This document shows positions 1-6,096 of a stretch of DNA of 64,000 nt, piece by piece. The translations under genes were made by a program, and so were the position numbers. Source of the DNA: an uncultured Pseudomonadota bacterium (GTDB taxonomy: Bacteria > Pseudomonadota > Zetaproteobacteria > Mariprofundales > Mariprofundaceae); the NCBI GenBank assembly GCA_913055645.1, contig CAJXLC010000002.1, positions 1-64,000 of the forward strand, written 5' to 3'. Position 1 is the stretch's first letter; each line of letters opens with the position of its first letter. The notes below the pieces were generated by a model. It worked only from the letters and a program-made list of their open reading frames with translations. It was not told where the DNA came from and ran no database searches.

Positions 1-891
1 ATGAGGACAATAATTCCTGCGATTGGGATTGTTGTGCGTCAAAAGCGATCATTGCAAATGACTAGCATTGTAGTTTGGCCAAACTTTGAACTGGATCGAT
101 ATCCGTCGATGTGGGTTGTCGGGGACACTCGTGTTAGCTTCGCCAACGGAAGCCCCATATTGGAGGGTGCCGCCAAGATTCTTGGTCTGCCGCTTGTCTG
201 TCGTGAACCCGATCAGAGCGGTTTTTTTTCAAAAGCGTATTTCGAACACTCATTTGGCTATTGCTTTGCAGGTAGCACGCTGATGGGGCAAAACTCTTAC
301 CTCAGTTTAGTGCCACTGCTCAGCAATTTGGTCTCCGCCAATCATTATCTTCCATCAATGTCAGACGTGGCGAACTTCGCTCTGAAGTACATTAGAAAGA
401 CCTTTGACGAGTACAAGGAGCGTGTTGGGCCAAGCGCTATGTTTGAGGCCGCAATATTCGGTTGGTGTCACGTCAACAATCAACTTGAAATATGGCACTT
501 CCGTCCAGAACTTCAGAATGATGTTTATGAAATGTCTCTTGCCAGTCATGTAGACCCGCAATTTAAGGATTTCTTGTATCTAGGTGACGAGAAACAAGAA
601 GTGGAGCGACTGCTAAGAAATGCGTTTGATGAGATTGCTGCACCAGGCCGCCCACCTGAAAGGTCGCCTCGCCAAGTAGTGGATGAACTTATCGCAGACA
701 GAGGCCGAGCCTCTATTGGTGGGGATCAGCAACTTGCCATAGCCAACCAATTCGGGTTCCAACCGTATACGCTACTCCGGCCACGAGTTGTTGGGCAGCC
801 CCAAGCTTATATGAGTTATCTCGGCATGGAACTCAATCACGAAAACAACACAGTGGGTCAAGCCGTCGTCGGCGGGCCTGGAATGGCGTGA
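1..891 (+). CDS. Hypothetical protein, probable integron gene-cassette product
   Basis: I do not recognise this protein. It is about 296 residues if read from the ATG at the very edge of the window; a second Met at codon 20 (base 58) is an equally possible start, and the true start may lie to the left. No signal peptide, membrane segment or known catalytic motif stands out. The C-terminal half has a Pro/Arg-rich stretch (about residues 212-222) and the end is Gly-rich. The stop codon is eight bases from an integron attC site, which is how cassette genes are arranged, so this is most likely a captured cassette gene. Its codons look more GC-rich than the downstream genes, consistent with transfer, although composition was not computed. 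No function can be given. Confidence 0.6.
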   Translation: MRTIIPAIGIVVRQKRSLQMTSIVVWPNFELDRYPSMWVVGDTRVSFANGSPILEGAAKILGLPLVCREPDQSGFFSKAYFEHSFGYCFAGSTLMGQNSYLSLVPLLSNLVSANHYLPSMSDVANFALKYIRKTFDEYKERVGPSAMFEAAIFGWCHVNNQLEIWHFRPELQNDVYEMSLASHVDPQFKDFLYLGDEKQEVERLLRNAFDEIAAPGRPPERSPRQVVDELIADRGRASIGGDQQLAIANQFGFQPYTLLRPRVVGQPQAYMSYLGMELNHENNTVGQAVVGGPGMA

Positions 892-899
892 GTGTTGAC

Positions 900-957
900 G
901 CACAACAAGTCGCTCAAGCCGACGCAATAACCGCGCGGCTTAGCTTAAACGTTATGC
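900..957 (+). other. Integron attC recombination site (59-base element)
   Basis: Right after the first gene there is a complete attC layout. The outer R'' box is GCACAAC (900-906) and the outer R' box is GTTATGC (951-957), complementary except for one base. Between them, CTCAAGCCG and CGGCTTAGCTTAAAC form the imperfect inner arms, with an offset as in known attC sites. It closely resembles, from memory, the attC of aadA-type cassettes. Orientation places the cassette gene upstream, so an integrase and any further cassettes would be to the left of the window. No second attC was found in 957-2260. Confidence 0.8.
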
Positions 958-1032
958 CTCTAGATAAAATGAATAAAAATGGTATCAGGCTTTCATAACT
1001 TGATATTGGTGATTCAAAGAAATCGACACGCC

Positions 1033-1060
1033 TTGAACAATTGACAATATATTGTACAAT
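1033..1060 (+). promoter_or_regulatory. Promoter/operator of the YefM-YoeB-like module
   Basis: A TTGAAC (1033-1038) and TACAAT (1055-1060) pair with 16-base spacing makes a plausible sigma-70 promoter. The -10 region sits inside the perfect palindrome ATTGTACAAT (1051-1060), and an ATTGACAAT half-copy lies just upstream. YefM-family antitoxins bind operators with a TGTACA core, so autoregulation fits well. Confidence 0.6.
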
Positions 1061-1080
1061 TCATCTGTAGAGGTGCTGTG

Positions 1081-1341
1081 ATGCATAATATTAGTTACTC
1101 AGAAGCGAGAAATAGTCTTAAAACTTTATGTGATGAAGTCCGCGAAAGTCATGAGCCTGCTTTGATTACACGCAAGGGCGGCGATGTGGTATTGGTGGGT
1201 TCTGAAGACTGGGAATCTATTCAGGAGACACTGCACTTGATGGATGTGAAGGGAGCAGTTGAGCGTATTGATTCGGCATCTGATTACCAAGAGCTTCATG
1301 GCGATGATGTGGAGTCTTTAAAAGCTGCCATTGATGCTTAA
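1081..1341 (+). CDS. YefM/Phd-family antitoxin
   Basis: An 86-residue protein with the Phd/YefM pattern: an N-terminal DNA-binding fold starting with a YSEARN-type motif, then ALITRKGGDVVLVGSEDW near residues 34-53, then an acidic, flexible C-terminal tail that in this family wraps the toxin. It should neutralise the downstream YoeB-like RNase and repress its own promoter. The ATG at 1081 is preferred over the in-frame GTG at 1078 because GAGG at 1070-1073 is spaced properly for it. The end overlaps the toxin start, as is usual for these pairs. The pair sits just downstream of an attC site, a common place for toxin-antitoxin modules, but it is not itself flanked by a recognisable attC on the right. 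Confidence 0.85.
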   Translation: MHNISYSEARNSLKTLCDEVRESHEPALITRKGGDVVLVGSEDWESIQETLHLMDVKGAVERIDSASDYQELHGDDVESLKAAIDA

Positions 1342-1600
1342 ACCCTGCTTGTCAAAACAAGCGCGCCAACAAATTGCAAAATTATCCCGAAGTAATCCCA
1401 AACTGTTGGATGATGTGCTTGCTGGCATTGCCAAGCTGATACATGAACCTTTTTCTGGCTTACATCGTCCCAAGGCTTTGGTGGGTACACTCAAAGGGTT
1501 TTGGTCAATCCGTATCAATCAAAAAGATCGATTGGTGTATAAAGTCGAAGAAAATAAATTGCTGATTGCCTCAGTTGAAGGGCATTACGACGATCATTAG
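1334..1600 (+). CDS. YoeB/Txe-family mRNA-interferase toxin
   Basis: An 88-residue basic protein matching the Txe/YoeB family, whose members cleave mRNA at the ribosomal A site. The family core GFWSIRI..KDRLVY is present near residues 55-72, and the conserved His-Tyr of the catalytic C-terminus appears as GHY, here followed by three extra residues (DDH). The ATG at 1334 overlaps the antitoxin stop by 8 bases, implying translational coupling. It converges on the RelE-type toxin gene on the other strand, with 74 bases between the stops. The N-terminal part is less similar to E. coli YoeB, but the C-terminal half is convincing. Confidence 0.82.
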   Translation: MLKPCLSKQARQQIAKLSRSNPKLLDDVLAGIAKLIHEPFSGLHRPKALVGTLKGFWSIRINQKDRLVYKVEENKLLIASVEGHYDDH

Positions 1601-1674
1601 AATGATGACGATACCCCGCTCTTCAGGCAGGAAATTCAGGGGAAATTTACTATTTAACACCCGTATATTGATGT

Positions 1675-1935
1675 TTAACGATGATAAACATCTCGTCTAT
1701 GCCCTACTTTGACAACCTCAATCATCAGAATCTCATCATCAATTTGATATAAAATCCGATAATTACCTTGGCGAATACGATATTTTTCATCGCCACTTAA
1801 TTTTTCAGATTGAGGTGGCATAGGATTATCAGCCAAAGATTCAATTTTATCTAAAATTCGCAATACATCTTTTTTGGGAATCTTGCGTAAATCTTTGCGA
1901 ACAGAGGCTTTGAACTGGATATTATATCGTGCCAT
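1675..1935 (-). CDS. RelE/ParE-superfamily toxin
   Basis: An 86-residue basic protein of the RelE/ParE fold. The marks are an N-terminal Lys/Arg-rich helix, the central GDEKYRIRQGNYRILYQID segment and a C-terminal VVKVGHRRDVYHR, with the Arg/His residues typical of RelE-type ribosome-dependent RNases. It lies downstream of, and overlaps by 14 bases, a ribbon-helix-helix antitoxin gene, the standard antitoxin-first order. Whether it acts like RelE (mRNA cleavage) or ParE (gyrase) cannot be settled from sequence alone; the GHRRDVY ending favours RelE. Confidence 0.85.
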   Translation of the reverse strand: MARYNIQFKASVRKDLRKIPKKDVLRILDKIESLADNPMPPQSEKLSGDEKYRIRQGNYRILYQIDDEILMIEVVKVGHRRDVYHR

Positions 1936-2158
1936 CTGACTTTAAGGCTTTAAGCATTGCCTCATAACTCAACGTTGTCTCTGCCTCACGAACTTGGAAT
2001 GCTTCCAAATCTTGTTGGTCCTCCATAAATGTGCGTTTCACAGCTTCATTCACCAAATCAGAAATAGAACGATGCGTTTCTGCCGCTTTTAAGCGCAAAG
2101 TTTTATGAATATTTTCCTCTAAATAAACGGTTGAACGTTTTGTTGTCGCCTGTTGCAT
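1922..2158 (-). CDS. Ribbon-helix-helix antitoxin of RelE-type toxin
   Basis: A 79-residue protein. Its first half is a ribbon-helix-helix domain: a STVYLEE beta-strand, then helices through SISDLVNEAVKR. The remainder is an acidic toxin-binding tail. It should bind the RelE-like toxin and repress their shared promoter. I chose ATG 2158 rather than the in-frame GTG at 2170, because GAGG lies a suitable distance upstream and the protein then starts directly before the fold. The palindromic sequence at 2181-2202 is the likely operator. Confidence 0.83.
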   Translation of the reverse strand: MQQATTKRSTVYLEENIHKTLRLKAAETHRSISDLVNEAVKRTFMEDQQDLEAFQVREAETTLSYEAMLKALKSDGTI

Positions 2159-2180
2159 AACACACCTCACTAAAACACAT

Positions 2181-2207
2181 TAACGTTATAACGCTATAAC
2201 GTCAACG
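2181..2207 (-). promoter_or_regulatory. Operator/promoter of the RHH-RelE module
   Basis: Overlapping palindromes lie just upstream of the antitoxin: TAACGTTA (2181-2188), CGTTATAACG (2184-2193), and the 8-base inverted repeat ACGTTATA / TATAACGT (2183-2190 and 2195-2202) around a 4-base spacer. Such short staggered repeats are typical ribbon-helix-helix binding sites. Read on the minus strand, TTGACG (2207-2202) makes a good -35 box at the edge of the operator; the -10 is less clear. Confidence 0.6.
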
Positions 2208-2258
2208 CACATCACTTTCTTGGTTTGTCGAAATGACTGGGCGTTACCTGTTTTAGGG

Positions 2259-2654
2259 TTAAGCGCTATTACGCATAAAATCAGCAACACCATACAAAGC
2301 TTCCATCAATTCATCACGCAGTTCATTGTCCTCTACAGTATCATCAAGTGCATGTTTCATGCATAACATCCACTGATCGCGGGCTGATTCATCAATCTTG
2401 AAAGGCATATGTCGCATGCGAAGGCGAGGGTGCCCAAACTTTTCAATAAAAAGCGATGGCCCACCCATCCAGCCAGAGAGAAACATAAACAGCTTATCTT
2501 CCGCACTTTTCAAATTGCTTGCATGCATATCACGAACGACTTTTGCCTCGGAAAGTTCATCCATGTGAAAGTAAAAGCGTTGCACCAAGTGGCGGAGTTT
2601 ATCTTCACCACCAATGCGTTCATATAAAGTTCGGGTATCTTTTTTGATTAACAT
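2259..2654 (-). CDS. Group II truncated hemoglobin (GlbO type)
   Basis: A 131-residue truncated globin (2/2 fold), a soluble heme protein binding O2/NO. The family marks are YERIGGEDKLRHLVQRFYFHMD at the N-terminus (YERIGG opening and the B-helix Phe/Tyr region), a GHPRLRMRHMPF segment with the proximal His, and a DQWMLCM stretch with the G8 Trp characteristic of group II. Length is normal. An AGGG box lies 7 bases before ATG 2654. It is monocistronic and diverges from the small (2Fe-2S) gene. A role in oxygen sensing or NO detoxification would suit a microaerophile, but that is inference. Confidence 0.88.
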   Translation of the reverse strand: MLIKKDTRTLYERIGGEDKLRHLVQRFYFHMDELSEAKVVRDMHASNLKSAEDKLFMFLSGWMGGPSLFIEKFGHPRLRMRHMPFKIDESARDQWMLCMKHALDDTVEDNELRDELMEALYGVADFMRNSA

Positions 2655-2814
2655 GGGCGAACCCTATGCAATCATCAGCATGAGAAAAGCTGCTATTGTA
2701 TCTTGCAGCGATGCTCACTGAATCAAGTTTAAAATCATCATGTAAATAAAAAGTTGGCAGCGTATGTTTGTTTTGCCAATGTTCTGGCTAAAACTCATTC
2801 ACAAGGATAACACA

Positions 2815-3057
2815 ATGCCTACGCAAGAAGATTCAAATCAACAACCCGAAATAGAAATCTGCTTTGGCCCTGAATGTGGTGAGGGTGGCGGATACAAACT
2901 CGCAAAAGATCTTGCCGATATTGGTATTAAGACTGTTATTGGTGATTGCCGCAATCAATGCCCTAATGCGTGTTTGGCATATGTGGATAATAAAATGGTG
3001 GTGAACGCGACCATTGAACGCGTACAGGCGAAAATCAACGAACTTCAATGCAAATAA
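2815..3057 (+). CDS. Small (2Fe-2S) thioredoxin-like ferredoxin-domain protein
   Basis: An 80-residue soluble protein with five cysteines: C16 and C21 in CFGPEC, then C45, C49 and C53 in CRNQCPNAC. The two pairs, the second CxxxC spaced, resemble thioredoxin-fold (2Fe-2S) ferredoxins and the related NuoE-like domains, although the first pair is closer together than in typical members. The ATG at 2815 is preferred because AAGGA sits 7 bases upstream; a longer reading frame from 2764 adds a hydrophobic-looking but unsupported extension. Electron transfer or metal binding is likely; the partner is unknown. A terminator follows directly. Confidence 0.6.
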   Translation: MPTQEDSNQQPEIEICFGPECGEGGGYKLAKDLADIGIKTVIGDCRNQCPNACLAYVDNKMVVNATIERVQAKINELQCK

Positions 3058-3090
3058 AAAAAGGGGAGCTTTCGCCCCCCTCTTTTTTAC
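3058..3090. terminator. Bidirectional rho-independent terminator
   Basis: A stem of AGGGGAGC paired with GCCCCCCT (one mismatch) around a TTTC loop, flanked by an A-run on the left and a T-run (TCTTTTTT) on the right. It can stop the (2Fe-2S) gene on the plus strand and the cysN transcript on the minus strand. Confidence 0.8.
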
Positions 3091-3114
3091 AAAACAGCTA
3101 CTTCCAGAAGGCTG

Positions 3115-4395
3115 TTAAACAATCATACCTGCACCAACTGTATTGTTGGTAAAACTATCAATGATGATAAAGCTACCTGTGGTGCGATTATCGGCATATT
3201 TATCATAATGTAATGGTTGCTGTAATTTAAACGATACTGAACCAATCTCATTCATTGCCAGTTCATCAGCCTCATCCTGCGCTAGTGTATGAATATCTGT
3301 TTTGAAATTAATATCCGAAACCATCGCTTTAATTTGGTTGGTCGCATGCTTAATGATATATTTATTTCGGTTTTCCAACGGCTCATCACCAATCCAACAA
3401 ACATTGGCAGTTAATGCTTTGGTGTCCGAATCTTCCTGACCCGCATGCATCAACATATCACCACGAGAAACATCAATTTCATCGTTCAACGTAATCGTAA
3501 CACTCTGTGGTGCAAAAGCTTCTTGCAGGTTGCCATCAAAGGTAACAATTTCTTTGACTGTAGAAGTCTTGCCGGATGGTTTGACCACAATTTCATCACC
3601 CACTTTCACAGTGCCCGATGCAATGGTGCCCATAAAACCACGGTAATCTGGCAAATCGGCTGTTTGTGGGCGATTTAATAGTTGTACAGGCATACGGAAT
3701 GGTTTTTCATCCAAATCATCCAATACAGACATGGATTCAAGTGTTTCGAGTAATGTGTCGCCCTTATACCAGTCCATATTATCGCCACGAACCGATACCA
3801 TATCCCCCGTCAAAGCAGACATCGGAATACAAATTAAATCTTTCACACCCTGCTTGGCACAATATTCAGCCATGTCAGCCTTAATTTTTTCATAGGCTGC
3901 CTCATCATGGTCAACCAAATCCATCTTATTCACGGCCACAATCAAATGAGGAATGCCTAGAAGCCCCAAAATATGGGTATGACGTTTGGTTTGTGCCAAT
4001 ACGCCATGACGTGCATCAATCAAAATAATCGCTGCATTGGCAGTGGACGAACCCGTCACCATATTACGTGTGTACTGCTCATGCCCTGGGCAGTCTGCCA
4101 TAATAAACTTACGCTTAGGCGTTGCAAAATAGCGATATGCCACATCAATGGTGATACCTTGTTCGCGTTCTGCTGCTAGACCATCTGTTAACATTGCTAA
4201 ATCAATTTCAGCTGCAGATGAAACTTTATCAGCTCTTTTCTTTTTACGCACAGCCATCAATTGATCTTCAAATGCGCCTTTGGTATCAACAAGAAGGCGA
4301 CCAATCAAGGTGGATTTTCCATCATCAACACTGCCCACTGTCACCAAGCGCAGTAGTTCGATTTCTTTTGTTAGTTCAAAATTAAATTCAGTCAT
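3115..4395 (-). CDS. cysN: Sulfate adenylyltransferase subunit 1 (GTPase)
   Basis: The 426-residue GTPase subunit of ATP sulfurylase. With CysD it makes adenosine 5'-phosphosulfate (APS) from sulfate and ATP, driven by GTP hydrolysis. The GTPase motifs are G1 GSVDDGKST (residues 21-29), G3 DCPGHEQYT and G4 NKMD, followed by EF-Tu-like beta-barrel domains. There is no fused APS kinase (CysC), in line with the APS-type reductase encoded upstream. It is the last gene of the long minus-strand sulfur block, 57 bases after cysD, and a terminator follows. The first six residues (MTEFNF) are identical to the start of the sulfite reductase in the same block. Confidence 0.95.
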   Translation of the reverse strand: MTEFNFELTKEIELLRLVTVGSVDDGKSTLIGRLLVDTKGAFEDQLMAVRKKKRADKVSSAAEIDLAMLTDGLAAEREQGITIDVAYRYFATPKRKFIMADCPGHEQYTRNMVTGSSTANAAIILIDARHGVLAQTKRHTHILGLLGIPHLIVAVNKMDLVDHDEAAYEKIKADMAEYCAKQGVKDLICIPMSALTGDMVSVRGDNMDWYKGDTLLETLESMSVLDDLDEKPFRMPVQLLNRPQTADLPDYRGFMGTIASGTVKVGDEIVVKPSGKTSTVKEIVTFDGNLQEAFAPQSVTITLNDEIDVSRGDMLMHAGQEDSDTKALTANVCWIGDEPLENRNKYIIKHATNQIKAMVSDINFKTDIHTLAQDEADELAMNEIGSVSFKLQQPLHYDKYADNRTTGSFIIIDSFTNNTVGAGMIV

Positions 4396-4452
4396 ATTTA
4401 TTACCTATAAACACTTAAAATGATTCAAATTGCTTCGCATATGCATTATTTT

Positions 4453-5361
4453 CTAGAAGTATCCTTCTTTCTTCTTATCTTCCATCGAATTACTGCCATG
4501 ATCAATAATACGCGTTTCACGCTCTGATCGACGTGCCGCAGCAGCTTCAATCACAATTTCATCCATATTGCTTGCATCAGAGCGCACTGCGCCTGTGCAT
4601 GGGCTACAACCCAAGGTGCGGAACCGAGACATAATCATCTTAGGCTCTTCGCCTTCAAGCAATTGACCCTTATTCTCTTCATAATATGGAATAAGCATAT
4701 TCCCACGTTCAATCATGGGGCGTTCTTTGGCGAAATATAGCGGTACAATCGGAATTTCCTCTTCACGAATGTATGACCAAATATCCATTTCCGTCCAATT
4801 TGAAATCGGAAATACACGTACCGACTCGCCATCATGAATACGACCGTTATAAATATTCCATAGTTCAGGACGTTGATTCTTCGGATCCCACTGCCCAAAT
4901 TCATCACGCATGGAAAATACACGCTCTTTGGCACGTGAACGCTCTTCATCACGACGCGCGCCACCAAAAGCAGCATCATAACCACCTTCTTCCAAGGCAT
5001 CTAAAAGTCCTGTCGTTTTCAATGCGCCACAGCAACGCGCCACACCAAACTCTTTGGGGTTCATTCCCTTTTCAATGGCACTTTCATTGCGTCTCACAAT
5101 CAAATCAGCACCAATTTCTTCACAAAACGCATCACGAAAGTCATACATTTCTTTAAATTTAAAGCCTGTATCCACATGCAATAGTGAAAAAGGTAAGGGT
5201 GCAGGGTAAAACGCTTTGCGTGCAAGATGAACAAGCACACTCGAATCCTTACCCACAGAATACAACATCACAGGATTGCGAAATTCTGCCACCACTTCAC
5301 GAATAATGTGAATGGATTCAGCTTCCAATGCTTTAAGTTGTGTTAATTTATGTTCTGACAT
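4453..5361 (-). CDS. cysD: Sulfate adenylyltransferase subunit 2
   Basis: The catalytic PP-loop ATPase subunit of ATP sulfurylase, about 302 residues. It adenylylates sulfate to APS in complex with CysN. The PP-loop is SVGKDSS near residue 38, and the family stretches [29 protein letters not shown] and LGCSPCTGA are all present. The AGGAG box suits the second ATG (5361) better than the first (5367), which is only 3 bases away. The gene follows cysH by 6 to 12 bases, so the two are surely co-transcribed. Confidence 0.95.
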   Translation of the reverse strand: MSEHKLTQLKALEAESIHIIREVVAEFRNPVMLYSVGKDSSVLVHLARKAFYPAPLPFSLLHVDTGFKFKEMYDFRDAFCEEIGADLIVRRNESAIEKGMNPKEFGVARCCGALKTTGLLDALEEGGYDAAFGGARRDEERSRAKERVFSMRDEFGQWDPKNQRPELWNIYNGRIHDGESVRVFPISNWTEMDIWSYIREEEIPIVPLYFAKERPMIERGNMLIPYYEENKGQLLEGEEPKMIMSRFRTLGCSPCTGAVRSDASNMDEIVIEAAAARRSERETRIIDHGSNSMEDKKKEGYF

Positions 5362-5373
5362 TTTCATAGACTC

Positions 5374-6096
5374 CTAAATTCCATCACCCGATTCACATTC
5401 ACCCTTAGGGGCTTTAAGTGAACTCACATGCAGACCGCACTCTGCCAACGTATCTTGGTTTTCCCACCACCAACGACCAGCGCGTGGGTCTTCACCCATA
5501 CTAATTGCCCGCGTACATGGCTCGCAACCAATGGATACATAAAATTCATCATGTAATGTATTGTATGGCAAATCATGCTCACGAATATATGCCCATACAT
5601 CTTTTTCTGTCCAATTGCGCATCGGGTTATACTTTTTCAAACCATACACAGGATCATCTTCTACAGGTGCAATTTCAGCACGGTTTGTCGCTTGATCTTT
5701 GCGTCGTCCGGTAATCCACGCTTCCATACCATGCAGGGCCTTTTCTAAAGGCTTCACCTTACGAATTTGACAACATAGTTTGCGATTTTCCACAGATTTA
5801 AGGAATAAATTCACACCATGCTCATGCACCATATTCTGCACAGCTTTTGAGTCTGGAAACAGTATATCAAGCACATTGCCATAACGTTCGCGTATCGCAT
5901 CCATCAACGCATAGGTCGCTTGCGGCAAACGCCCTGTATCCAATGTTACAATCCGAATATTTAAGTGATTGCGACAAATCAAATCAATCAACACCATACC
6001 CTGTGAACCCAAGCTACATGAATAAACCAACTTATCTCCATGCTTGGCTTTGGCTTCCCGTAATAGTGATACAGCTTCATCAATCAAAAGCTTCAT
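5374..6096 (-). CDS. cysH: Adenylyl-sulfate (APS) reductase, [4Fe-4S] type
   Basis: A 240-residue thioredoxin-dependent reductase turning APS into sulfite. The substrate type is shown by the paired cysteines CCQIRKVKPL and GCEPC, ligands of the [4Fe-4S] cluster present in APS reductases and absent in PAPS reductases. The catalytic ECGLH motif is near the C-terminus, followed by about 20 extra residues. The PP-loop-like region is SLGSQGM. The ATG at 6096 is chosen: GGAGG lies 4 bases upstream and the ATG overlaps the stop of the radical SAM-permease gene (ATGA), giving coupled translation. An APS-specific enzyme means no CysC/PAPS step is needed. Confidence 0.93.
   Translation of the reverse strand: MKLLIDEAVSLLREAKAKHGDKLVYSCSLGSQGMVLIDLICRNHLNIRIVTLDTGRLPQATYALMDAIRERYGNVLDILFPDSKAVQNMVHEHGVNLFLKSVENRKLCCQIRKVKPLEKALHGMEAWITGRRKDQATNRAEIAPVEDDPVYGLKKYNPMRNWTEKDVWAYIREHDLPYNTLHDEFYVSIGCEPCTRAISMGEDPRAGRWWWENQDTLAECGLHVSSLKAPKGECESGDGI

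Noticed and set aside
1601-1674. A second attC site between the two toxin genes
   Set aside because: There is a CCCC...GGGG pairing and a GTTTAACG, but no matching R''/R' pair with inner arms.
2203-2258. A reverse attC near the RHH gene
   Set aside because: GCATAAC at the antitoxin start looks like an R box, but no partner or inner arms are found; the palindromes are better read as an operator.
4713-5156. Many long open frames opposite or out of frame with cysD, cysH, the permease, mutS and glnD
   Set aside because: They lie wholly inside well-identified genes, lack ribosome sites and have low-complexity, codon-shadow composition.
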